From DATFRY01 sp035489015 (lineage in GTDB: Bacteria > Myxococcota_A > Polyangia > Haliangiales > Haliangiaceae): a stretch of 64,000 nucleotides of DNA. Both the position numbers and the translations under genes were made by a program. The stretch is from positions 21,894 through 85,893 of the forward strand of contig DATHKR010000111.1 in the NCBI GenBank assembly GCA_035489015.1, given 5' to 3'. The stretch's first letter is position 1; the number at the start of each line of letters is the position of its first letter. The notes beneath the pieces were generated by a model that did no database searches, was not told the DNA's origin, and was given only the letters and a program-made list of their open reading frames with translations. Below, piece by piece: positions 37,211-44,719 of the stretch.

Positions 37211-38605
37211 ATGTTCGCCCTCCCCGGCATTCTCGGCCTCGTCTTTTTCATCTACGTGCGCCCGCAGGAGATCCTCCTCGATCTCCAGCGGCTCCCGTTG
37301 CTGTACATCTTTTTCGGGCTCGCGCTGTTCGGCTTCGCGGTCGACCTCCGCCTGCGGGTCAACAAGGCGTCCCCGGTGCCGCAGCTGGTCTGGGCGCTGC
37401 TGCTGTTCGCCTGGGCCACCTTCACGATCCTCATCAAGGCGCCGGAACAGGCGCTTCACGGGGCGCTCGAGTTCGCGGTGTCGATCACGCTGTTCTTCGT
37501 GATCGCGCACAGCGTGCACACCTTCCGCGCCCTGCAGATGGTGACCGGCCTGGTGCTCGCCCTGGTCATCGCGCTGGCCATCATCGGCGTGCACCAGGGC
37601 CAGTCCGATTTCGGCTGCGTGATGATCGACCCGCGCGAGACCGGCGACCTCTCGGTCGGCACCCCCGACGGCCGCTCGTGCCGGCCGATGCAGGACCTCG
37701 ACTGCTACCTGCGCGGCGAGCCGGAACCGGGCGCCGACTACATCTGCGAGCGGATCGGGATGTTCGGGACCACCAGCGTCGCCGGGCGGGTGCGCTATCG
37801 CGGCGTGCTCCAGGACCCCAACGAGCTGGCCCTGGCGCTGTCGATCGGGGTGGCGTTCGCGTTCGCCTTCGCCGCCCAGCGGGGCGGGGCCGGGAGCATC
37901 TTCCTGGTCGGGTTGACCATGCTGTCGGTCCTGGTCTGCGTCTACATGACGCAGTCGCGCGGCGGGCAGCTCGTCTTCCTGTCGGTGCTGGGGGTGTACG
38001 CCGTCTGGCGATGGCGGTGGAAGGCGGTGGCCGCGGTGGCGCTGCTGGCGCCGCCAGCCCTCATCCTCATGGGCGGCGGATCGAGCGAGCGCGTCGACGC
38101 GGCCGCGTCGACCGAGGAGCGGATGGAGGCGTGGAAGACCGGCTTCGATCTGTTCATCAGCTCGCCGATCGTCGGGGTGGGGCAGGGCCAGTTCGTCGAG
38201 CACCACTACCTGACCGCGCACAACTCCTACGTGCTGGCCCTGGCCGAGACCGGCTTCGTCGGCTTCATCCTGTGGGGGGCGGTCCTCTACGTCTCGGTCA
38301 AGATCTTGCTCCTCGCGGTCCTCCGCTACCGCGATCGGCCCGAGGCGAAGGTGGCGCTGTCGTGGGGGCTGGCGCTCCTGGCCTCCCTGGCCGGCCTCTG
38401 CGTCGGCATCTTTTTCCTCTCGTTCTCGTGGCACAACCTGTTCTGGATCTACATGGGCCTGGTCGGCGCCTACTACTCGGCCATCCGCACCCATGACCCG
38501 GATTTCCGGGTGCGAATGGGCCCGATCGACCTCCTGGCCATCGTCGCCATCGGGACCACCGTCCTGTCTCTCCTCTACTTCTACCTGCGCCTGAAAGGCG
38601 TGTAG
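37211..38605 (+). CDS. Wzy-like O-antigen polymerase/ligase family membrane protein
   Basis: The 464-residue protein has about ten or more transmembrane segments. A large loop of ~60 residues near the middle contains several Cys residues, and the family motif region runs RYRGVLQDPNELALAL, then MTQSRGGQLVFLSVLGVYA, then GVGQGQFVEHHYLTAHNSYVL. The Gln-Ser-Arg-Gly-Gly and HNSYV elements match the O-antigen ligase/polymerase family (Wzy_C/WaaL). In this locus the role is probably polymerising flipped repeat units on the periplasmic face. The start ATG lies only 36 bp from the divergent OPX gene start, so the two share a compact promoter region. Confidence 0.85.
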   Translation: MFALPGILGLVFFIYVRPQEILLDLQRLPLLYIFFGLALFGFAVDLRLRVNKASPVPQLVWALLLFAWATFTILIKAPEQALHGALEFAVSITLFFVIAHSVHTFRALQMVTGLVLALVIALAIIGVHQGQSDFGCVMIDPRETGDLSVGTPDGRSCRPMQDLDCYLRGEPEPGADYICERIGMFGTTSVAGRVRYRGVLQDPNELALALSIGVAFAFAFAAQRGGAGSIFLVGLTMLSVLVCVYMTQSRGGQLVFLSVLGVYAVWRWRWKAVAAVALLAPPALILMGGGSSERVDAAASTEERMEAWKTGFDLFISSPIVGVGQGQFVEHHYLTAHNSYVLALAETGFVGFILWGAVLYVSVKILLLAVLRYRDRPEAKVALSWGLALLASLAGLCVGIFFLSFSWHNLFWIYMGLVGAYYSAIRTHDPDFRVRMGPIDLLAIVAIGTTVLSLLYFYLRLKGV

Positions 38606-38651
38606 CGCTCGGGCGCGCCGGCGCGGGCGCCAGCGCCTATAATCCGCCGCC

Positions 38652-38990
38652 ATGAAAGCGCACCCGGCCTTCTTCCCCCTCGCGCTCCTCCTCGCCTTCG
38701 GCGGCGCCTGCACCAACGAGACCGTCAAGCAGGTGGAGGCGATGGCCAGCCGCGCCTGCGAGTGTCGCGACGCGGCCTGCGCCGACAAGGTGGAGAAGGA
38801 GTTCTGGGAGTACGCCAAGGGCAACCAGAAGCGCGGCACCCAGGAAGAGCGCGACGAGATCAAGGCGCACTACAACCGCATGCGCGAGTGCATCGCCAAG
38901 GCGCGCACGGGCACCCGGGGGCAGCCGAACCGCGAGCAGCCGGCCGGCGCGACGCCCCCGGCCGCCGGCGCGACCACGGAGGCGAAATGA
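38652..38990 (+). CDS. Small Cys-containing lipoprotein
   Basis: The 112-residue protein has a lipoprotein signal (LLLAFGGAC, Cys20). The mature part of about 90 residues has a CECRDAAC motif and a further Cys in MRECIAKA, which could form disulfides, then a Pro/Ala/Thr-rich tail. No family is recognised. The stop overlaps the ATG of the aldolase gene (ATGA). The Cys motif and the downstream DsbA-like genes suggest an envelope disulfide substrate, but that is only an inference from position. Confidence 0.65.
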   Translation: MKAHPAFFPLALLLAFGGACTNETVKQVEAMASRACECRDAACADKVEKEFWEYAKGNQKRGTQEERDEIKAHYNRMRECIAKARTGTRGQPNREQPAGATPPAAGATTEAK

Positions 38991-39658
38991 GCGAATTCCT
39001 CACCACTCTCTGGCGCGAGCGCGCCACCGCCATCCTGCGCACCAACGAGCAGCGTCGCGCCGCTTCCGCCATGGAGGCGGCGATCCGGGGCGGGTTCCAC
39101 GTGGTCGAGTTCACGCTGACCACGCCGGGCGCCCTCGAGCTGGTCGCCGAGTTCTCGCGCCGGCCGGGCGTGGTGGTCGGAGCCGGCACGGTCTTGACCG
39201 TCGCCCAGGCCCGGGCTTCCCTCGCCGCCGGGGCCCGCTTCCTGGTCTCGCCGGTGGTGGAGGAGGAGATCATCGCCGCGGCGGTCGAGGTCGGGGCCGA
39301 GGCGATGCCCGGCTGCCACACGCCGACCGAGATGCTGCGAGCGCACCGGGCCGGGGCGATGCTGGTGAAGCTGTTCCCGGCGCCGGCCGGGGGACCCGCG
39401 TTCGTGCGCTCGGTGCTGGCGCCGCTGCCATTTCTGCGGATCGTCCCGACCAACGGGGTCGACGCCGACAACGCCGGGGCCTACCTCGAAGCCGGCTCGT
39501 TCGCGGTCGGCATGGTCACGAGCGTCTTCGATCCCGCGGATCTCGCTGCCGATCGGTTCGATCGGATCGAGGAGCGGGCCCGGGCGATCCGCAGCGCGGT
39601 CGACCGGGTGAAACGGCCTGATACACCGCCGGTGTCGGTCGACCCGATGGCCGGCTGA
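38987..39658 (+). CDS. eda: KDPG/KHG aldolase
   Basis: The 223-residue protein matches 2-keto-3-deoxy-6-phosphogluconate aldolase: VVEFTLTTPGAL with the catalytic Glu, VVVGAGTVLTVAQA, MPGCHTPTEML, and VKLFPA with the Schiff-base Lys. It would cleave KDPG to pyruvate and glyceraldehyde-3-phosphate in the Entner-Doudoroff pathway. The last ~14 residues (RPDTPPVSVDPMAG) extend beyond the usual end. Their DNA is repeated almost exactly between the two downstream DsbA genes, so the gene's 3' end was part of a tandem duplication unit. Confidence 0.9.
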   Translation: MSEFLTTLWRERATAILRTNEQRRAASAMEAAIRGGFHVVEFTLTTPGALELVAEFSRRPGVVVGAGTVLTVAQARASLAAGARFLVSPVVEEEIIAAAVEVGAEAMPGCHTPTEMLRAHRAGAMLVKLFPAPAGGPAFVRSVLAPLPFLRIVPTNGVDADNAGAYLEAGSFAVGMVTSVFDPADLAADRFDRIEERARAIRSAVDRVKRPDTPPVSVDPMAG

Positions 39659-39660
39659 AC
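39616..39660 (+). repeat. Copy 1 of a ~45-bp direct repeat (end of eda)
   Basis: This stretch, covering the last codons and stop of the aldolase gene, matches 40534-40578 with few differences (shared core CTGATACACCGCCGGTG, then CGGTCGACCCGA). Both copies sit just upstream of a DsbA-like gene and are followed by a similar TTGACGACGAG stretch. They mark the left edge of the ~915-bp unit that was duplicated. Confidence 0.8.
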
Positions 39661-39707
39661 CGGGCCCCGCAGCGCTCACCTTGACGACGAGGGTGGTGTC
39701 GCACATC

Positions 39708-40529
39708 ATGCAAGTCATGATGCGTATAGGACTTTTATTTCTCGCAACGGTGAGCCTCTTGCTCCCCGGCTGCACGCGTGACGACTCGAAGATGGCCGAG
39801 AAGCTGGATCAGGTCATCAAGAAGCAGGACGAGATGATCGCCCTGCTGCAGAAGGGGGGAGGCCCTGGTGGTCGCGGCGCGGCCAACCCGCGGGCCCAGC
39901 GGCCGCGTCCGGCCCCCACCGAGGTCTACGCCGTGCCGCTCGAAGGAGCCGCCTGGGTCGGCAACAAGGACGCCAAGGTCACCATCGTCGAGGCGTTCGA
40001 GTTTGCTTGACCGCACTGCGCGACGGTCAGTTCGACCGTCGAGCAGCTTCTGAAGGACTACCCCAAGGACATCAAGGTCGTTTACCGCAACTTCCTCATC
40101 CACCCGCAGATCGCGACCCTCCCGGCCCACGCCGCCTGCGCTGCCAACAAGCAGGGCAAGTTCGAGCAGATGTACCAGCAGCTGTTCGAGAAGGGCTACA
40201 ACGCGAACCGCGACTTCAGCCCCGCGAACGTCGACAAGATCGCCGGTGACGTGGGTCTGGACATGGACAAGTTCAAGGCCGACGTGGCCGGCGAGTGCCC
40301 CAAGGTCATCCAGCAGGACATGGCGCTCATGCAGGGCTTCGGCGTCGGCGGCACCCCGGCGTTCTTCATCAACGGCCGCTTCCAGTCAGGAGGAGGGCCG
40401 CCCGAGCGGTTCAAACCTCTCATCGACGAAGAGCTGAAGAAGGCCAACGAGCGCATCGGCAAGGACGGCGTGACCGCCGCCAACTACTACCAGAAGTGGG
40501 TGCTCGAGAAGGGCAAGAAGCAGATCTAG
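39708..40529 (+). CDS. Selenocysteine-containing DsbA-like lipoprotein (UPHC active site, TGA = Sec)
   Basis: Read through the TGA at 40008-40010, this is a 273-residue protein. It has a lipoprotein signal (SLLLPGC), a short charged helix (MAEKLDQVIKKQDEMIALLQ), a Pro/Arg linker and a DsbA/thioredoxin-4 domain ending in cis-Pro GGTPAFF. Codon 101 is TGA and codon 104 is Cys, giving U-P-H-C where the adjacent paralogue has C-P-H-C. Past the TGA the frame stays open for 173 codons and is about 90% identical to the twin over the last 119 residues, with many silent differences, so it is under selection. A SECIS-like hairpin follows. A conventional call would split it into a 100-residue and a 119-residue piece. 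No sel genes are in the window. Confidence 0.85.
40021..40041 (+). promoter_or_regulatory. Bacterial SECIS-like hairpin for Sec insertion
   Basis: Ten nt after the TGA (40008-40010) a perfect 8-bp stem forms (CGACGGTC with GACCGTCG) around the 5-nt loop AGTTC. The distance from TGA to loop is 18 nt, and a G is the second loop base. These fit the known bacterial SECIS rules (apical loop 16-37 nt after UGA, G in the first two loop positions). The Cys twin has no equivalent stem at this place. The SelB-binding role is inferred from structure only. Confidence 0.8.
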
Positions 40530-40533
40530 CTCG

Positions 40534-40578
40534 GCCTGATACACCGCCGGTGGCGGTCGACCCGACCGCCGGCGGAAC
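40534..40578 (+). repeat. Copy 2 of the ~45-bp direct repeat (between the DsbA genes)
   Basis: This is an intergenic copy of the eda 3' end (39616-39660). It has lost the aldolase stop context and contains a GC-only hairpin (GGCGGTCG, loop ACC, CGACCGCC) without a T tract. It is evidence that a block carrying the tail of eda plus a DsbA gene was tandemly duplicated. Confidence 0.8.
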
Positions 40579-40621
40579 CGCGCTGGCCTCGCCTTGACGA
40601 CGAGCACCGGCGTCGAACAAG

Positions 40622-41443
40622 ATGCAACCCATGATGCGTATGGGACTTTTATTTCTTGCGACTCTCAGCCTGTCGCTCTCCGGCTGCACGCGCGACGACT
40701 CGAAGATGGCCGAGAAGCTCGATCAGGTGATCAAGAAGCAGGACGAGATGATCGGCCTGCTGCAGAAGGGTGGAGGCGCCGGCGGTCGCGGCGCGGCCAA
40801 CCCGAGGGCCCAGCGGCCGCGGCCGGTCCCCACCGATGTCTACGCGGTGCCGATCGACGGCGCGCCCTACGTCGGCAACAAGGACGCCAAGGTCACCATC
40901 GTCGAGGCGTTCGAGTTCGCGTGCCCGCACTGCGCGTCGGTCAGCGCGAGCGTGGCCCAGCTGCGCAAGGACTACGCGAAGGACGTCAAGGTCGTCTATC
41001 GCCAGTTCCTCATCCACCCGCAGATCGCGACGCTGCCGGCCCAGGCCGCCTGCGCCGCGTTCAAGCAGGGCAAGTACGAGCAGATGTACGAGCAGCTGTT
41101 CGAGAAGGGCTACAACGCCAACCGCGACTTCAGCCCCGCGAACGTCGACAAGATCGCCGGCGACGTGGGTCTGGACATGACCAGGTTCAAGGCCGACCTG
41201 GCCGGCGAGTGCCCGAAGATCGTCCAGCAGGACATGGCGCTCATGCAGGGCTTCGGCGTCGGCGGGACCCCGGCGTTCTTCATCAACGGCCGCTTCCAGT
41301 CGGGTGGCGGGCCGCCCGAGCGGTTCAAGCCGCTCATCGAGGAAGAGCTGAAGAAGGCCGACGAGCGGATCGGCAAGGACGGCGTGACCGTCGCGAACTA
41401 CTACCAGAAGTGGGTCCTCGAGAAGGGCAAGAAGCAGCTCTAG
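40622..41443 (+). CDS. DsbA-like thiol:disulfide lipoprotein (CPHC)
   Basis: The 273-residue protein is exactly as long as its upstream Sec twin and has the same layout: lipoprotein signal (SLSLSGC), charged helix, AANPRAQRPRP linker, and a DsbA-like domain with active-site Cys101-Pro-His-Cys104 and cis-Pro in GGTPAFF. It should act in the periplasm, tethered to a membrane, in oxidation or isomerisation of thiols. The ATG start aligns with that of the twin. Compared with the twin, the region just after the active site differs most (PHCASVSASVAQL against PHCATVSSTVEQL), where the twin must keep its hairpin. Confidence 0.93.
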   Translation: MQPMMRMGLLFLATLSLSLSGCTRDDSKMAEKLDQVIKKQDEMIGLLQKGGGAGGRGAANPRAQRPRPVPTDVYAVPIDGAPYVGNKDAKVTIVEAFEFACPHCASVSASVAQLRKDYAKDVKVVYRQFLIHPQIATLPAQAACAAFKQGKYEQMYEQLFEKGYNANRDFSPANVDKIAGDVGLDMTRFKADLAGECPKIVQQDMALMQGFGVGGTPAFFINGRFQSGGGPPERFKPLIEEELKKADERIGKDGVTVANYYQKWVLEKGKKQL

Positions 41444-41457
41444 CTCCGCTGGCAGTC

Positions 41458-41496
41458 CCGGACCAGGCGGTCGCCTCGCGTGAGGGCCTGGTCCGG
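41458..41496 (+). terminator. Probable intrinsic terminator after the DsbA pair
   Basis: A perfect 11-bp inverted repeat (CCGGACCAGGC and GCCTGGTCCGG) encloses a 17-nt loop and is followed by CGCTTTCGTGCT, a weakly T-rich stretch. It lies 14 bp past the stop of the Cys DsbA gene and 24 bp before cysK, so it probably separates the two transcription units, or lets only part of transcription through. Confidence 0.6.
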
Positions 41497-41520
41497 CGCT
41501 TTCGTGCTCTAATCCGCCGG

Positions 41521-42465
41521 ATGCCGATCTACGACAGTGTGGTCGACACCGTCGGCGGGACGCCGCTCATCCGGCTGCGGCGGATCGGCGCCGAGATCGA
41601 CGCGATCCTGCTCGGCAAGATGGAGTCGCGGAACCCGTGCGCGTCGATCAAGGACCGCATCGGGGTGGCGATGATCCGCGACGCCGAGGAGCGCGGCCTC
41701 CTGGTGCCCGGCTCGATCATCGTCGAGGCCACCTCCGGCAACACCGGCATCGCGCTGGCGTTCGCGGCGGCGGCGTGCGGCTACCGTCTCATCATCACCA
41801 TGCCGGAGAACATGAGCCGCGAGCGGATCGCGATGCTGAAGACGTTCGGGGCCGAGGTGGTGCTGACCCGCGGCGGCCTCATGCGCGACGCGGTCCTCAA
41901 GGCCGAAGAGATCGCGCGCGAGACGCCGGGCGCGGTCTCGCTGCAGCAGTTCAAGAACCCGGCGAACCCGGCGGTGCACGAGCGGACCACCGCGCGCGAG
42001 ATCTGGGACGACACCGGCGGCGAGGTCGACGCGTTCGTCGCCGGGGTCGGGACCGGCGGGACCATCACCGGGGTCGGGCGCTTCCTTCGCTCGAAGCGGC
42101 CGTCGGTGAAGATCATCGCGGTGGAGCCGGCCACCTCCGCGGTGCTATCGGGCCAGCCGGCCGGCCAGCACCTCATCCAGGGGATCGGCGCCGGCTTCGT
42201 GCCGGAGATCCTCACCCGACACGAGATCGACGAGATCGTCACCGTCACCGAGCGCGCCGCGTTCGACGGCGCGCGCCGGCTCGCGCGCGAGGAGGGCATC
42301 CTCGCCGGCATCTCGTCGGGCGCGGCGGTATCGGCGGCGCTGCGGGTCGGCAAGCGCCCCGAGATGGCGGGCAAGACCATCGTCGTCATCCTGCCCGACA
42401 CCGGAGAGCGGTACCTGTCGACGCCGCTCGGCGACGAGCCGCCGTCCACCCGCCGCGTCGGGTGA
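41521..42465 (+). CDS. cysK: Cysteine synthase (O-acetylserine sulfhydrylase)
   Basis: The 314-residue PLP enzyme has the CysK motifs: GGTPLIRLRRI, the PLP Lys in NPCASIKDRIGVAMI, the substrate loop VEATSGNTGIALA, the phosphate loop VAGVGTGGTITGVGRFL, and EEGILAGISSGAA. It makes cysteine from O-acetylserine and sulfide. The start ATG is placed at the conserved N-terminus (MPIYDSVVDTVGGTPL). It follows the two DsbA-like genes on the same strand but after a hairpin. A link between cysteine or selenium metabolism and the selenoprotein is tempting but unproven. Confidence 0.93.
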   Translation: MPIYDSVVDTVGGTPLIRLRRIGAEIDAILLGKMESRNPCASIKDRIGVAMIRDAEERGLLVPGSIIVEATSGNTGIALAFAAAACGYRLIITMPENMSRERIAMLKTFGAEVVLTRGGLMRDAVLKAEEIARETPGAVSLQQFKNPANPAVHERTTAREIWDDTGGEVDAFVAGVGTGGTITGVGRFLRSKRPSVKIIAVEPATSAVLSGQPAGQHLIQGIGAGFVPEILTRHEIDEIVTVTERAAFDGARRLAREEGILAGISSGAAVSAALRVGKRPEMAGKTIVVILPDTGERYLSTPLGDEPPSTRRVG

Positions 42466-42485
42466 ACCGCGATTGAATGGGCCCT

Positions 42486-42509
42486 GGTAGGTAATTTGTA
42501 TTACCTACC
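42486..42509. promoter_or_regulatory. AT-rich 24-bp palindrome, possible operator
   Basis: A perfect 10-bp inverted repeat (GGTAGGTAAT and ATTACCTACC) surrounds a 4-nt spacer TTGT. Its A/T content is far above the surroundings, and it sits between cysK and the lipoprotein gene at 42550. The shape suits a TetR- or MarR-type operator. A terminator is also possible, but no T tract follows on either strand. Confidence 0.5.
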
Positions 42510-42549
42510 TAAACTCCTCCAATGAAGAAGCCGAGCGACATGAGCAAGA

Positions 42550-43068
42550 ATGATCAAGCTCATGGGCGCGCTCGCGTTGGTCCTGTCCGCATGCAGTGGT
42601 CCTGATGCCGACGCCCTGTCGGAGACCGAGCTGACCTGGTCGCTTGAGCCGGACTGTCACCAGCCCGACGAGGTCGAGAGCGGCTGGATCGAGGAGGGCC
42701 TCATGCTCTGGACCGAGCACTGGGGGGTGAACATCACCGAGGTCGACGCGCCCGCCGACGACGGCTCGCTCTTCTTCGCGCTGTGTCCCACCCTCGAGCT
42801 GCCGCGCCCCGGCTACGGCGGCTGGGCCGAGATGAACGAAGGGCAGGGCCGCATCTCCTTCTACACCGGCCCGAGCGAGCGCTACTTCATCGCCACCGTC
42901 GCGCACGAGGCCGGCCACCTCATCCTGCACGGCGACGCCGACGACCACCTGGCCGAGCCGGAGCGGGGCATCATGTCGCCGGGGATCGACTGCGGCCCGG
43001 ACCTCTGCCTGTGGTCCGAGCCGGACATCGCCCACATCGAGAGCTTCGGCCTTATCTACGAGCCCTGA
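42550..43068 (+). CDS. Putative zinc metalloprotease lipoprotein (HExGH)
   Basis: The 172-residue protein has a short lipoprotein signal (ALALVLSAC, Cys near residue 15). The secreted domain contains the zinc-peptidase helix FIATVAHEAGHLILHGDAD, with HEAGH near residue 119, and a following IMSPGIDCG segment like the Met-turn of metzincin-type enzymes. Four Cys residues could form disulfides. The substrate is unknown. The stop abuts the stop of the convergent M16 gene directly (TGATCA). Confidence 0.65.
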   Translation: MIKLMGALALVLSACSGPDADALSETELTWSLEPDCHQPDEVESGWIEEGLMLWTEHWGVNITEVDAPADDGSLFFALCPTLELPRPGYGGWAEMNEGQGRISFYTGPSERYFIATVAHEAGHLILHGDADDHLAEPERGIMSPGIDCGPDLCLWSEPDIAHIESFGLIYEP

Positions 43069-44718
43069 TCAGCGGGCTGGCTTCACCACCGCGCCATCCG
43101 GGTCGAGCTCGACCAGGCCACCGTCGCCCAGCGTCTTGTCGGCGACGAGCCTGGCCAGCGCGGCGCGCAGCGTGATCGGCTTGCCCGATGCGTCGACCAG
43201 CGGCCTGTCCTGGCCCTTCTGGCCCTTCTCGCCCGGCGTGTGGGCGATCTGGGCGGCGTCGCCGTCGCCGACCACCAGGTAGCGGGCGGCCTCCGGCTGG
43301 AGGTGCGCGGCGCCGGCCTGCTGGACCTGCTCGGCGGTGACCGCCCGGACCGCGTCGATGTAGCCGTTGTAGTAGTCGAGCGGCAGGCCGAAGTAGATGA
43401 GCGCGCGGTACTGGTCGAGCGCGCTGCCCGCGGTGGCGAAGGCCGCCGGCTGGGCCAGGATGGTGCCCTCCTTGTCGCGGGCCAGCTCGTCGGGGGTGGG
43501 CGGCTCGCTGCCGTCCTTGAGCGCGCCGACCTCGCGGCGCATCTCGAGAACGGTCTGGTAGGTCGCGTCGGTGCGCACGGCGCTGCGCGCGCTGAACGTG
43601 CCGAAGAAGCGGCTGTACCCGAACCCGGCGCCGGCGCCGTACGAGTAGCCCTTGTCCTCGCGCAGGTTCATGTTGATGCGGCTCGCGAACCCGCCGCCCA
43701 GCACCTGGGCCAGGAGCATGGTGGGGAAGTAGTCCGGCGCGAGCCGCTCGGGCCCCGGGTGCACCATCGCCACCGACGACTGCGCCGCGCCCGGGATGTT
43801 GACGAAGAAGATGCGCCCGCGCGGCGGGTGGAGCGCGGGCGGCCGGGCCACCCGGGCCGGGGCGCCGTGCCAGCGGGCCAGGAGCGGCGCCATGCTCTGG
43901 CGCACCTGGGCTTCGGTGGTGTCGCCGACGATGAACAGGCGCGCGCCGCGCGGCCTGAGGTAGCGCTGCTGGTAGCGCTTGCAGTCGGCCAGGCGGATCG
44001 CGCCCAGCGTCTTCTCGGTGGTCACCCGCCCGAGCGGATGCTTGAGGCCGTAGATCACCATGCCCCGCAGCCGACCCGAGACCGACTGGGCCGAGCCGCG
44101 AACCTGCTTGAGCGCCTCGAGCCGGCGCTTGATGATCCGGTCGAGATCCTCCTGGCGCAGGCCGGGCTCGGTCACCGTGTCGACGAACAGCGCGAGGGTG
44201 GGGTCGAAGCTGCGGGTGAGCGTGTTCATCTCCACGCCCTGGCGGTCGTCGCCGGCGTAGCTCGACACGTCGGACGCCACGTCGGCCAGCGCCTCGCTGA
44301 AGGCGATCTTGTCGAGCTTGCGGGTCCCCTCGGACAGGAGATCCATGCAGACCGAGGCCAGCCCGACCTTGCCGGGTGGATCGACCATCGAGCCGCCGTC
44401 GACGTTGAGGTCCATCGAGATGGTCGGCAGGTCGTGGCGCTCGACCAGATAGACGTCGATCTTGTCGCGCTCGCCCAGCTGGAAGCGCTTCATCTCGGGC
44501 AGCTGGAAGTCGCGCGGCGAGCCGACGGTCGGCTGGGCCTGGCGGAACGCCTCCTCGGGGAAGACCGGCTCGCCCGCGGCGACCGGCGCCGTCGAGGCGG
44601 CCGGCGGCACCGCGGCGACCGGCGGCGCGCTCTTCTGCCCGCCGCCACACGACGCCAGCGCGGCGAGGAGCGAGACCGGGATGGAGATCGAGATGGAGGT
44701 CGCGATGCGCGTATCCAT
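43069..44718 (-). CDS. M16-family peptidase subunit without zinc site
   Basis: The 549-residue protein has a lipoprotein-like N-terminus (LLAALASCGG) and two M16 half-domains (VYLVERHDLPTISMDLNVDG, and later GYSYGAGAGFGYSRFFGTF). The HxxEH zinc motif expected after the first strand pair is absent (the position reads VGLASVCMDLLSEG), so it cannot be the catalytic half. In bacterial M16 pairs, this partner closes the clam-shell chamber of the catalytic subunit. It starts 1 bp after the catalytic gene's stop, as expected for a co-translated heterodimer. Confidence 0.88.
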   Translation of the reverse strand: MDTRIATSISISIPVSLLAALASCGGGQKSAPPVAAVPPAASTAPVAAGEPVFPEEAFRQAQPTVGSPRDFQLPEMKRFQLGERDKIDVYLVERHDLPTISMDLNVDGGSMVDPPGKVGLASVCMDLLSEGTRKLDKIAFSEALADVASDVSSYAGDDRQGVEMNTLTRSFDPTLALFVDTVTEPGLRQEDLDRIIKRRLEALKQVRGSAQSVSGRLRGMVIYGLKHPLGRVTTEKTLGAIRLADCKRYQQRYLRPRGARLFIVGDTTEAQVRQSMAPLLARWHGAPARVARPPALHPPRGRIFFVNIPGAAQSSVAMVHPGPERLAPDYFPTMLLAQVLGGGFASRINMNLREDKGYSYGAGAGFGYSRFFGTFSARSAVRTDATYQTVLEMRREVGALKDGSEPPTPDELARDKEGTILAQPAAFATAGSALDQYRALIYFGLPLDYYNGYIDAVRAVTAEQVQQAGAAHLQPEAARYLVVGDGDAAQIAHTPGEKGQKGQDRPLVDASGKPITLRAALARLVADKTLGDGGLVELDPDGAVVKPAR

Positions 44719-44719
44719 G

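Noticed and set aside
39681..40010. Truncated 100-residue lipoprotein plus separate 119-residue DsbA fragment (a pseudogene reading of the TGA)
   Set aside because: The frame is conserved on both sides of the TGA with mostly silent changes relative to the twin, the TGA falls exactly on the redox Cys, and a SECIS-like hairpin follows. A chance nonsense mutation would not predict these together.
40552..40570. GC hairpin between the two DsbA genes as a terminator
   Set aside because: The stem is strong but no T-rich tract follows, and the same sequence type is part of the coding end of eda, so it is better explained as a duplication relic.
42522..42605. Short frame starting MKKPSDMSKND upstream of the metalloprotease lipoprotein
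   Set aside because: It overlaps the lipoprotein gene in another frame and has no ribosome binding site (CTCCTCC is the wrong strand).
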